NCBI GenBank assembly: GCA_031254675.1
Contig: JAIRTV010000047.1
Location: 1-11,906 of the forward strand
From: Planctomycetaceae bacterium
GTDB lineage: Bacteria > Planctomycetota > Planctomycetia > Pirellulales > Thermoguttaceae
Length of the DNA: 11,906 nucleotides
Direction of reading: 5' to 3'
Each line of letters opens with the position of its first letter. Positions within the stretch are counted from its first letter, which is position 1. Made by a program: the position numbers and the translations under genes. Below the pieces are notes generated by a model that worked only from the letters and a program-made list of their open reading frames with translations, did no database searches and was not told the origin of the DNA. Positions 1 through 5,739 of this stretch are shown piece after piece.

Positions 1-182
1 AGGTGGGCGACCTTTCGCCGAAAGGTCGCGTCGGCGCTAGCCGACTTGACCCTGTGTTGAGTCGGCAATCTGTGTTGCCAAACGGTTTGGAGTTTGATTT
101 CCTGCCGCACACTGCTTCGAGTCGGCTGCCGCCGACGTGATGGTGGGTGAAAACCCTTCGGCGAAACATCACCCACCTTTTT
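1..182. repeat. Composite hairpin repeat, copy A
   Basis: This is a non-coding unit built of successive short hairpins. GACCTTTC pairs with GAAAGGTC around GCC, GTCGGC pairs with GCCGAC around GCTA, and GGCAA pairs with TTGCC. The ends resemble terminal inverted repeats: AGGTGGG at the left and CCCACCT near the right end. Bases 1-89 are identical to 203-291. The window starts exactly at this unit, so the array may extend further left. The layout recalls a MITE or an extragenic palindromic repeat, but no transposase or target duplication is visible. Confidence 0.85.
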
Positions 183-202
183 AGAAACATCGCCTGCCTT
201 TG

Positions 203-370
203 AGGTGGGCGACCTTTCGCCGAAAGGTCGCGTCGGCGCTAGCCGACTTGACCCTGTGTTGAGTCGGCAATCTGTGTTGCCAAACGGTTTGAAATCCGAT
301 TTCCTTCCGAAAACAGGGGCTAATCGGCTTTCGCCGATGTGATGTTTCGGCGAAACATCACCCACCTTTT
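203..370. repeat. Composite hairpin repeat, copy B
   Basis: This is the second copy of the unit at 1-182. Its first 89 bases match copy A without a difference; the rest diverges and then carries ATCGGC/GCCGAT and GATGTTTC/GAAACATC hairpins. It ends in CACCCACCTTTT. Bases 183-202 between copies A and B look like a degraded repeat of the right end (AAACATCGCCTGCCTTT). The 130 bases at 241-370 align without gaps to copy C with about nine substitutions. Confidence 0.85.
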
Positions 371-484
371 AGTTAATAGTTATGAGTCAATAGTGAATAG
401 TTCGCAAGCGGAATTATTGCCAAAACGGTAATAATTCCGCTTGCGGCATTTCAACTATTCACTATTCACTCATAACTATTAACT
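371..484. repeat. Long AT-rich palindrome 1, heptamer arms
   Basis: This is a near-perfect palindrome of 114 bases. The outer arms (371-402 and 453-484) are 32 bases each with one mismatch. They are made of degenerate heptamers such as AGTTAAT, AGTTATG and AGTGAAT. The inner arms (403-418 and 430-445) are perfect 16-base complements containing CGCAAGCGG. A 7-base asymmetric spacer, GCATTTC, lies only on the right side (446-452). The element could form a cruciform in DNA or a long hairpin in RNA. It follows directly after the CCCACCTTTT end of copy B. Confidence 0.9.
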
Positions 485-492
485 ATATCGGT

Positions 493-622
493 AGCCGACT
501 TGTCCCTGTGTTGAGCCGGCAATCTGTGTTGCCGAGCGGTTTGGAATTTGATTTCCTGCCGAAAACAGGGGCTAATCGGCTATCGCCGATGTGATGTTTC
601 GGCGAAACATCACCCACCTTTT
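493..622. repeat. Composite hairpin repeat, copy C (left-truncated)
   Basis: This copy matches positions 241-370 at equal length with about nine substitutions. It lacks the first 38 bases of copies A and B, including the AGGTGGG end and the GACCTTTC hairpin. It ends in the same GATGTTTC/GAAACATC hairpin followed by CACCCACCTTTT. The left truncation coincides with the end of the preceding palindrome, which suggests the palindrome replaced or invaded that part. Confidence 0.85.
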
Positions 623-736
623 AGTGAATAGTTGATAGTTAATAGTGAATAGTTGAAATGCCGCAAGCGGAATTATTACCATTTTGGTAATAATTCCGCT
701 TGCGAACTATTCACTATTCACTACTAACTATTCACT
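623..736. repeat. Long AT-rich palindrome 2, inverted relative to palindrome 1
   Basis: This is a second 114-base palindrome of the same family. The outer arms (623-654 and 705-736) are 32 bases with three mismatches, and the inner arms (662-681 and 685-704) are perfect 20-base complements around TTT. The asymmetric spacer reads GAAATGC and lies on the left (655-661), whereas palindrome 1 has its reverse complement on the right. The two copies are therefore the same element in opposite orientations. Both directly follow CACCCACCTTTT. Confidence 0.9.
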
Positions 737-771
737 ACAAGGCTGCCCACTCCACAAACCTTCTCCCCAAT

Positions 772-799
772 TTGACAATGATAAAAAATAAGATACAAT
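772..799 (+). promoter_or_regulatory. Predicted sigma70-type promoter upstream of the 21-bp repeat array
   Basis: A perfect TTGACA (772-777) and TACAAT (794-799) are separated by 16 bases. This is the closest match to consensus among the promoters found in the window. Transcription would start near 806 and run straight into the tandem repeat array. No convincing gene start follows within 300 bases, so the transcript is either a non-coding RNA or has a long repetitive leader. Confidence 0.6.
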
Positions 800-831
800 T
801 TTTTCTTGTCGTTATTTCCGGCAAAAAACGC

Positions 832-1104
832 AACTCGAACTCTCAGAAGTTTAACGCGAACTCCCAGAAGTTTAACTCGAACTCCCAGAAGTTTAACTCG
901 AACTCCTAGAAGTTTAACCCGAACTCCTAGAAGTTTAACCCGAACTCCCAGGAGTTCAACCCGAACTCCCAGGAGTTCAACCCAAACTCCCAGGAGTTCA
1001 ACTCAAACTTCTAGGAGTTCAACCCAAACTCCTAGGAGTTCAACTCAAACTTCTAGGAGTTTAACTCAGATTTCTAGGAATTTAACCCGTATTCCCAAAA
1101 ATAC
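832..1104. repeat. Thirteen tandem 21-bp units with internal dyad symmetry
   Basis: Thirteen head-to-tail units of exactly 21 bases start at 832, 853, 874 and so on; the last (1084-1104) is degenerate. Each follows the scheme AACYCRAACTCCYAGRAGTTY. The core is a dyad: the tenth unit contains the perfect 14-base palindrome AACTCCTAGGAGTT (1027-1040), and the sixth to eighth have AACTCC/GGAGTT arms around a CA centre. The left units carry GAAGTT instead of GGAGTT, so sequence drifts along the array. A 21-base spacing is two helical turns and puts every dyad on one DNA face. One frame stays open through the array and would encode TRTPRS(L/S) heptapeptides. Confidence 0.95.
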
Positions 1105-1134
1105 AAACCGGAGTCTGTTGAAAGGGAAATGAAC

Positions 1135-1275
1135 ATGGCTAACATGACACAATCTAATTCCAATCCCGTACCGTCAAACACGAGTACAAATCCATTCCCT
1201 AATACAAGGTATTTTACTTTAATACTTATTTCGATGATGATTTTGTTTGAACACGGAAGACACGGAATTTTTTGA
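1135..1275 (+). CDS. Doubtful 46-aa ORF, possibly a gene remnant
   Basis: A short frame begins at an ATG eight bases after AAAGGG (1121-1126), a plausible ribosome binding site. A second in-frame ATG at 1129 lies too close to it. The predicted peptide has an Asn/Ser/Pro/Thr-rich N-terminal half and a short hydrophobic stretch, YFTLILISMMILF. Its last residues are encoded by the left arm of an inverted repeat, so this may be the front of a membrane protein gene cut off by repeat insertion. It could equally be chance. No family was recognised. Confidence 0.22.
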   Translation: MANMTQSNSNPVPSNTSTNPFPNTRYFTLILISMMILFEHGRHGIF

Positions 1276-1307
1276 TTTTTTCTGTGTTTTCCGTGTATTC
1301 TGTGTTC
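1249..1307. repeat. Inverted repeat GAACACGGAAGACACGGAA
   Basis: Two 19-base arms (1249-1267 and 1289-1307) are inverted complements with two mismatches, both of which can form G-U pairs in RNA, around a 21-base AT-rich loop. Interspersed repeats of this AACACGGA-type composition occur in several bacterial genomes. It could also act as a stem-loop ahead of comB, but it lacks a uridine tract on the right, so it is not a standard intrinsic terminator. Confidence 0.75.
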
Positions 1308-1374
1308 AATTTCTTCCTTGAGAGAAAAGGATCGTTATGGGAATGATTCGCCAAATTCATAAACACTAAAAAAA

Positions 1375-2187
1375 ATGAAAACAATCAATGTTTATCCGTT
1401 ACCGTCTTATGCGGTAAACGATGATGTGACGGATTTTGTTGCTGTTGTGATTGATGTTCTTCGTGCAACAACGGTTGTGGTGTCGGCGTTTGCGAGTGGA
1501 GCCAAAGACGTGATTCCAATGTTGGAGATTGAGCAGGCTCGGCAACTAAAAAAGATTTTAGAAAAAAAACACGGAAAAGGTTCCGTTCTTTTGGGCGGCG
1601 AACGAAAAGGAATTCCGATTGAGGGGTTTGATCTTGGCAATTCGCCGCAACTCGTGACACCAGAAAAAATCGCCGGAAAAATTTTAATCCTGACAACAAC
1701 AAACGGAACTGTCGCAATACACGCCGCAAAAAAAACACAACATCTTTATGTTGCGGGACTGGTCAATGCTCATGCGGTTGTGGAACGCCTGAAAAACGAA
1801 AAGAAAATTGCGATTTTCTGTGCCGGTACGGATGAACATGTTACGGAGGAAGATTTGCTTCTAGCGGGTTGCCTTGTTTCTCGACTTTCGCGGTATTCCC
1901 AACACAATCAATACACCTGCCCCTGTTCCCACCCCAACCAAAACCAACCCCAATATCAATGGAATAATCACGCAGAAAAAGCAAAACAACTTTGGGAAAA
2001 TCAATTTTTTATCAACAACAACGAATTCGTTTCGGAGGGGTTATTGGTGGAATTTCTTCGCCGAAGTCGTGGTGGTAAAAATCTTGTGGAGTTGAGCTGT
2101 GATGCGGATATTGTTGCGGCGGCGAAAATCGATTCAATCAACCTCGTTCCAGAAATTCATCTCCAAAATTTTCCGTCAACAATGTAA
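1375..2187 (+). CDS. comB: 2-phosphosulfolactate phosphatase (ComB family)
   Basis: ComB is a Mg-dependent cytosolic enzyme that hydrolyses 2-phosphosulfolactate to sulfolactate, a step first described in coenzyme M synthesis; the family is also widespread in bacteria that do not make methane. Visible family motifs are VIDVLRATT (25-33), LGGERKG (73-79), GFDLGNSP (84-91), TTTNGT (107-112), CAGTD (149-153) followed by EEDLLLAG (158-165), and SRGGKNLVEL (231-240) with DADI (243-246). At 270 residues it is somewhat longer than I expect for the family; the extra length sits in an Asn/Gln/Pro-rich stretch (about 174-200). The start has no good ribosome binding site. A 10-codon frame at 1337-1369, preceded by AAAGG, ends 5 bases before it and might couple translation. 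The 3' end overlaps an opposing small gene. Confidence 0.93.
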   Translation: MKTINVYPLPSYAVNDDVTDFVAVVIDVLRATTVVVSAFASGAKDVIPMLEIEQARQLKKILEKKHGKGSVLLGGERKGIPIEGFDLGNSPQLVTPEKIAGKILILTTTNGTVAIHAAKKTQHLYVAGLVNAHAVVERLKNEKKIAIFCAGTDEHVTEEDLLLAGCLVSRLSRYSQHNQYTCPCSHPNQNQPQYQWNNHAEKAKQLWENQFFINNNEFVSEGLLVEFLRRSRGGKNLVELSCDADIVAAAKIDSINLVPEIHLQNFPSTM

Positions 2188-2293
2188 ACAATCCGTCAAC
2201 AACAACTCTCGCTTCAAGTACAACATCCTCCTCTTCTCCTTCTCCAATAAATTCCTGAACGTATTCGGCATTGGTATTATAAAACACCGTCAT
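2138..2293 (-). CDS. Small acidic protein translationally coupled to parA
   Basis: This 51-residue frame starts at an ATG overlapping the parA stop as ATGA (2290-2293), the usual arrangement for coupled translation. The product is strongly acidic, with 13 Asp/Glu against 2 Arg. It has an EGEEED cluster (18-23), then a Val/Leu-rich stretch (VVLEARVVVDGLFTLL, 24-39) that could form one strand and one helix. No family was recognised. It is not ParB-like: it is too short, acidic, and has no helix-turn-helix. Its last 50 bases run antisense to the end of comB. Support comes from the overlap, the protein-like composition and the lack of any other gene in the gap; the frame is short enough that chance remains possible. 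Confidence 0.55.
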   Translation of the reverse strand: MTVFYNTNAEYVQEFIGEGEEEDVVLEARVVVDGLFTLLTENFGDEFLERG

Positions 2294-3081
2294 CGCACCT
2301 GAAGGGCAATTTCACCAGCAAGACAACGATAATCTTCCGCTCCATTCGAGTTCGAATCATATTCAAAAATCGGACGACCAAAACTCGGCGCTTCAGCAAG
2401 CTTAATGTTACGACGAATTTTCGTCTGAAACATTTGCGCATTCGACCAAACAGTTGGCTGCGTGTGTTTCTGCTGGAAGAAAGCATCTATATCTTGAGCC
2501 ACTTCCGACGCCAATCGAGTTTGCCCATCGTACATGCAAAGAATAACCCCACTCAACATAAGCCGATTATTGAGCCGTCTGGCAACCAGTTCAATCGTTT
2601 TAAGCAACCGGCTCAAACCATGCAACGCCAAAAAATGCGGCTGAAGCGGAATAAAAACTTCATCAACCGCCGTAAGCGCGTTGATCGTCAAAACTCCCAA
2701 CGAAGGCGGACAATCAATAAAAATATAATCAAACTTTTTATCATCAACCGCCAATTTATCACGAAGAATCATTTCCCGACCAACAACACCAGCAAGCTCC
2801 AATTCAGCCGCCGCCAAATCAAGATGAGCAGGAATAATCCAAAGATTTTCACCAGCTTGTTTTCTAACATCAGACAATTTCATGTCGCCAACAAGAACAT
2901 TGTAGATTGAATCAAATTCAACCTGCGGCTCAATACCAAAATGCAATGTTGCATGCGCTTGCGGGTCAAGATCAATCAAACAAACATCGGCTCCAGTTGC
3001 GGCTAACGCCGCACTAACATTGACCGCTGTAGTCGTTTTACCAACACCACCCTTTTGATTCATAATTGCTATGGATCGCAT
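2290..3081 (-). CDS. parA: ParA/Soj-family partition ATPase
   Basis: This is a cytosolic P-loop ATPase of the ParA/MinD class, which dimerises on ATP, binds DNA non-specifically and positions chromosomes, plasmids or other cargo. The deviant Walker A is KGGVGKTT (10-17), with both the signature lysine K10 and K15. Walker A' is LIDLDPQ (35-41) and Walker B is FIDCPP (121-126). The 263-residue length fits a small ParA without an N-terminal DNA-binding domain, so self-repression in the manner of large plasmid ParAs is unlikely. AGGAGA (3086-3091, minus strand) precedes the ATG by four bases and supports the start. No parB or recognisable parS is in the window, so the partner is unknown; it could be the coupled 51-aa protein. 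It may be a chromosomal orphan rather than a Soj for origin segregation. Confidence 0.93.
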   Translation of the reverse strand: MRSIAIMNQKGGVGKTTTAVNVSAALAATGADVCLIDLDPQAHATLHFGIEPQVEFDSIYNVLVGDMKLSDVRKQAGENLWIIPAHLDLAAAELELAGVVGREMILRDKLAVDDKKFDYIFIDCPPSLGVLTINALTAVDEVFIPLQPHFLALHGLSRLLKTIELVARRLNNRLMLSGVILCMYDGQTRLASEVAQDIDAFFQQKHTQPTVWSNAQMFQTKIRRNIKLAEAPSFGRPIFEYDSNSNGAEDYRCLAGEIALQVR

Positions 3082-3201
3082 AATTTCTCCTGAATATTTT
3101 TTTCAAACAACCCGAAAACATCTCAATCCGTAACTCTTTCCAACACAACAACCAAAAAAATAATTACGAATTTCGAAACAGCTCTCTTTTCAAGGAAAGA
3201 T

Positions 3202-3230
3202 ATTATAACCAATGAATCAATATTGTCCAA
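3202..3230 (-). promoter_or_regulatory. Predicted sigma70-type promoter of parA
   Basis: On the minus strand, TTGGAC (3225-3230) and a perfect TATAAT (3202-3207) are separated by 17 bases. The transcript would start near 3195 and carry a leader of roughly 110 bases before the parA ATG at 3081. It is back to back with the ferredoxin promoter at 3389-3416. Confidence 0.65.
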
Positions 3231-3250
3231 GAGCAAATTTTTTCTCCGCG

Positions 3251-3291
3251 TTCACAAGATATTCACAAGATAATTGTTAAAGTTGTTAAAA
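3251..3291. repeat. Two short direct repeats between divergent promoters
   Basis: TTCACAAGATA occurs twice in tandem (3251-3261, 3262-3272). It is followed at once by TTGTTAAAG and TTGTTAAAA (3274-3282, 3283-3291). The block lies about 20 bases upstream of the parA -35 box, within the 415-base gene-free gap at 3082-3496. It could bind a regulator acting on one or both genes. The rest of the gap is AT-rich with no ORF of interest. Confidence 0.5.
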
Positions 3292-3388
3292 TGGATAGAA
3301 AATTCCGGAGCGTTTCAGAATTTTGTGTCATGCTTTCGCCCCAATCAATAAACACAGGAATTTTTTTAATTTTTTACCATTTTAGGTC

Positions 3389-3416
3389 TTGCAAAAAGTT
3401 TGAAAAAATGTAAAAT
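3389..3416 (+). promoter_or_regulatory. Predicted promoter of the ferredoxin pair
   Basis: TTGCAA (3389-3394) and TAAAAT (3411-3416) are separated by 16 bases. A start near 3423 would place a hairpin almost at the 5' end of the message: GGGTAAA (3429-3435) pairs with TTTACCC (3447-3453). Such 5' hairpins can protect short, abundant mRNAs from decay. That role is inference. Confidence 0.5.
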
Positions 3417-3496
3417 TATCAAAGTTTTGGGTAAACCATGCCGGATTTTACCCTTTGAAACCCATCAACCTTACTTTTATAAAGGAGTCCCAACCT

Positions 3497-3673
3497 ATGG
3501 CAGCAACAGTTGAAATGAACAAATGTACCGCTTGTGGCGAATGTGTTTCGACTTGTCCGCTTGACGCTATTGTTATTGGCAACGAACCCAACAAGGCTTC
3601 GGTCGATGCAGGAACATGTTGTGAATGTGGCGCCTGTGTTGATGTTTGCCCCGTCTCGGCAATCGAGTTGTAA
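3497..3673 (+). CDS. 2[4Fe-4S] ferredoxin (first of a tandem pair)
   Basis: This 58-residue clostridial-type ferredoxin is a soluble low-potential electron carrier. It has two CxxCxxCxxxCP motifs: C10, C13, C16, C20-P21 and C41, C44, C47, C51-P52. The extra C42 next to C41 is not expected to be a ligand. The two halves show the internal duplication of the family (CPLDAI and CPVSAI). AAAGGAG (3481-3487) nine bases before the ATG at 3497 fixes this start; the frame is open upstream to 3455, but those residues have no ribosome binding site and no family match. A paralogue follows after 142 bases. Likely partners are oxidoreductases such as pyruvate:ferredoxin oxidoreductase or hydrogenase, none of which is in the window. 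Confidence 0.95.
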   Translation: MAATVEMNKCTACGECVSTCPLDAIVIGNEPNKASVDAGTCCECGACVDVCPVSAIEL

Positions 3674-3711
3674 CCGTTAATTTTTCAGTAAAAACCGTTA
3701 ACAAAAACTAT

Positions 3712-3783
3712 TGTAGATTGACGCGAAAAAGCAAAAAAATCAATCAATCCGTAAATTGATTCTTGCCAATCAACAATCTACAA
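3712..3783 (+). other. Nested inverted repeats between the ferredoxin genes
   Basis: TTGTAGATTG (3711-3720) is complementary to CAATCTACAA (3774-3783). Nested inside is a second stem, AATCAAT (3742-3748) with ATTGATT (3755-3761). The structure lies between the two ferredoxin genes and has no uridine tract, so it is more likely an mRNA processing or stability element than a terminator. Confidence 0.4.
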
Positions 3784-3815
3784 CAGTCAACATTTTCAAA
3801 AAAGGAATCAAGACA

Positions 3816-3995
3816 ATGACTGCTGTTGTTGAACAAACCAAATGTACCGGATGTGGTGAATGTGTTTCGACCTGTCCGCTTGATGCGATTGCTCTGAAAG
3901 ACGATCAAGGCGGAAAAGCATTTATCGATCCTGATACTTGCGGTGAATGTGGTGCTTGTGTTGACGTGTGTCCGGTCGAAGCCATTTCGCTTTAA
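3816..3995 (+). CDS. 2[4Fe-4S] ferredoxin (second of a tandem pair)
   Basis: This 59-residue paralogue of the preceding ferredoxin carries both cluster motifs: C10, C13, C16, C20-P21 and C42, C45, C48, C52-P53. It shares KCT(A/G)CGECVSTCPLDAI and CGACVDVCPV(S/E)AI with its neighbour but has GECGAC where the first has CECGAC, and a more acidic centre (KDDQGG). The start is set by AAAGGA (3801-3806) nine bases before the ATG; the open frame upstream to 3756 is discounted. No separate promoter was found in the 142-base gap, so co-transcription with the first gene is likely. The pair looks like a local gene duplication followed by divergence. Confidence 0.95.
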   Translation: MTAVVEQTKCTGCGECVSTCPLDAIALKDDQGGKAFIDPDTCGECGACVDVCPVEAISL

Positions 3996-4052
3996 CGGTG
4001 TACGTTTTTCAGCATGAAATCGAAAAAATCTAAATGAACCGTTTCGGTCAAT

Positions 4053-4101
4053 GTTGTACGGGGATACACGGAAATTCATAACCTTTTTGTTCCCGTACAA
4101 C
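4053..4101 (+). terminator. Stem-loop after the ferredoxin genes, possible terminator
   Basis: GTTGTACGGG (4053-4062) pairs with CCCGTACAAC (4092-4101), extended by two pairs including one G-U, around a loop of 25 bases. It is the strongest structure in the 437-base gap between the ferredoxins and nusA. A run of uridines after the stem is missing, so it does not meet the usual intrinsic terminator pattern. It may instead be a 3' end stabiliser or an operator. Confidence 0.35.
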
Positions 4102-4247
4102 AGTTCCAAAATTATTGTGTCGGTTTTGCCGTTTCGCAATTTGATAATTGCAATAAAGAAACACGGTCTCCTCTTACCAAAATTCGCTGATTAAAATTGG
4201 GGTTTTGGTCAAATTTCTTACATTTTTGCAAGTTTGGTGCGGCTACC

Positions 4248-4276
4248 TTGACGTCTTTTCTGCACTGGTGTATATT
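4248..4276 (+). promoter_or_regulatory. Predicted sigma70-type promoter of nusA
   Basis: TTGACG (4248-4253) and TATATT (4271-4276) are separated by 17 bases. Transcription would begin near 4283. The same TTGACG box with a 17-base spacer occurs at 10339-10367 ahead of the Fe-S carrier gene. Confidence 0.65.
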
Positions 4277-4282
4277 ATAAGA

Positions 4283-4432
4283 CTCTGTTGTTCAACTGGA
4301 GAGAACAATTTTCCGATGAAATTAGGTCATGCGCCAAATCGTCGCATTTTTATTATTTTCCGTTACCGTCTTGTTAAAATATTCAATACGCCAAACCCAT
4401 AACGAACCGGATTTTGGGACTAAAATCAAATC
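4283..4432 (+). promoter_or_regulatory. nusA 5' leader with stem-loop and small basic ORF
   Basis: The leader of about 150 bases opens with a stem at the predicted transcript start: CTCT-GTTG, loop TT, CAAC, bulge TGG, AGAG (4283-4303). An ATG at 4316, about a dozen bases after GGAGAG, opens a 28-codon frame ending at 4402. Its product would be basic (Arg, Lys, His) and rich in Ile and Phe. It could be a leader peptide or chance. nusA has no good ribosome binding site of its own, which fits some control in this leader. Confidence 0.35.
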
Positions 4433-5701
4433 ATGAATCCCAGTGAAGTATTACGAATTGTTGATGCAATTCATCGCGATAAACGAATCGACAAAGAAAT
4501 TGTGTTTGTCGGTGTTGAGGCTGCGATTACCACCGCGGCACGGAAACAGTACGGCGAAGACACAACAATAAAAATTCATGTTGATCGCGAAACCGGAGAA
4601 ATATCAGGAACGCGAAACGGTGAACCCATCTCGCCGGAAGAAATGAGCGAACGGATCGGAGCCCAAAGTGCAAAACAGGTCATGATCCAAAAACTCCGCG
4701 AAGCGGAACGTGATGCCATCTACGAAGAACACCGATCCCAAATCGATCAAATGGTCGTCGGAATTGTTCAACGAATCGAAAGCGGAAAAGGAAAAAAAGA
4801 CGACGGTTTTCATGAAGGCGGAGCCATTACAATTGCCCTTCACGGAGTCGAAGCCGTATTGCCGCGAGGAGAAAGAATTCCCGGTGAAATTTTTCATCCT
4901 GGTGATCGGGTTCGCGGAATTGTTATTGAAGTTAAAAAAGCCGGTAGCCGCGTCAAAGTTATTCTGAGTCGGATTCGCCCCATTTTTGTCCAAAAATTGT
5001 TCGAGCAGGAAATTCCTGAAATTCAAGAAGCGGTCATCGAAATCAAAGGGATTGCCCGCGAACCCGGTTATCGAACTAAAATTGCGGTGTACAGCAGTGA
5101 TCAACGGGTTGATTGTGTTGGAGCTTGTATTGGAATGCGGGGAAGCCGAATCAAAAATATCACCGAAGAACTCAACGATGAACGAATTGATGTCGTTCCT
5201 TGGAGTTCCGACATGCAAGTTTTTATTCCAAACGCACTTCGTCCGGCAGAAATCGAAGAAGTGATACTTTGTTCCATGCTCGGCAGAGCGGTTGTATTAG
5301 TAAGGCAAGACCAAAGATCATTGGCAATTGGACGAAAAGGTCAAAATGTGCGGCTTGCTAGTAAACTTTGCGGTTGGGATGTCGAAATTATGACCCGCGA
5401 AGAACTTGAAGCCGATATTGAAAAAGCGATTGAAGGTTACGCTCTGATTCAAGGTATTGACCCTGAACTCGCTGATCGACTTGTCGGCGAAGGCTTTTTG
5501 ACCTTCGACGACCTTTCCATTATCGAACCGAATGATTTGGCTCAAATGGGAAATATTTCAATGGAAGAAGCAGAAGCAATTATTGAACAAGCAGAGCAAT
5601 TCGCTGAACAAGAAGAAAAAATTAAAGCAAATCAATCAAATCACGACCAAAACAAAACGAAGAACGACGAAATTGTTTCCGAAATAGGAACTGATGAATA
5701 A
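4433..5701 (+). CDS. nusA: Transcription termination/antitermination factor NusA
   Basis: NusA binds RNA polymerase and nascent RNA and modulates pausing, termination and antitermination. The order is an N-terminal polymerase-binding domain (about 1-100), an S1 domain (about 105-180), KH1 with GACIGMRGSRI (230-240), and KH2 with AIGRKGQNVRLAS (298-310). A short helix-hairpin-helix region follows (about 338-390, PELADRLVGEGFLTFDDL), then an acidic, Asn/Gln-rich tail. At 422 residues it lacks the two acidic C-terminal repeats of the E. coli protein (495 aa), as is usual outside Proteobacteria. The ATG start has no clear ribosome binding site. rimP, which precedes nusA in many bacteria, is absent; infB follows after 234 bases. 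Confidence 0.97.
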   Translation: MNPSEVLRIVDAIHRDKRIDKEIVFVGVEAAITTAARKQYGEDTTIKIHVDRETGEISGTRNGEPISPEEMSERIGAQSAKQVMIQKLREAERDAIYEEHRSQIDQMVVGIVQRIESGKGKKDDGFHEGGAITIALHGVEAVLPRGERIPGEIFHPGDRVRGIVIEVKKAGSRVKVILSRIRPIFVQKLFEQEIPEIQEAVIEIKGIAREPGYRTKIAVYSSDQRVDCVGACIGMRGSRIKNITEELNDERIDVVPWSSDMQVFIPNALRPAEIEEVILCSMLGRAVVLVRQDQRSLAIGRKGQNVRLASKLCGWDVEIMTREELEADIEKAIEGYALIQGIDPELADRLVGEGFLTFDDLSIIEPNDLAQMGNISMEEAEAIIEQAEQFAEQEEKIKANQSNHDQNKTKNDEIVSEIGTDE

Positions 5702-5739
5702 CAATTGGATAATTTGTGCTGAATAGATGTTTGAATTTT

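Noticed and set aside
700..909. 69-codon frame starting in palindrome 2
   Set aside because: Its first part is only the translation of the heptamer arms, and it stops at the fourth unit of the 21-bp array.
832..1104. CRISPR array
   Set aside because: Units follow head to tail at 21 bases with no spacers, and no cas gene is present.
806..1132. Open frame of 108 codons across the 21-bp array encoding TRTPRS-type heptapeptides
   Set aside because: The 21-base unit is a multiple of three, so one frame stays open by default. The TTG start has no ribosome binding site and would lie at the predicted transcript start, and changes between units are often non-synonymous.
1..1374. Insertion sequence or other autonomous mobile element
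   Set aside because: Inverted ends and repeats are present, but no transposase or recombinase frame and no target duplication can be seen.
2434..2910. 158-codon plus-strand frame opposite parA
   Set aside because: It lies wholly antisense to a gene with clear ParA motifs, and its product is a basic low-complexity shadow.
4053..4101. Confident intrinsic terminator after the ferredoxins
   Set aside because: The stem is good, but no uridine tract follows on either strand; it is kept only as a low-confidence stem-loop.
4604..5218. 204-codon minus-strand frame opposite nusA
   Set aside because: It is a shadow of nusA; its sequence shows no family motif, while the plus frame carries the S1 and KH motifs.
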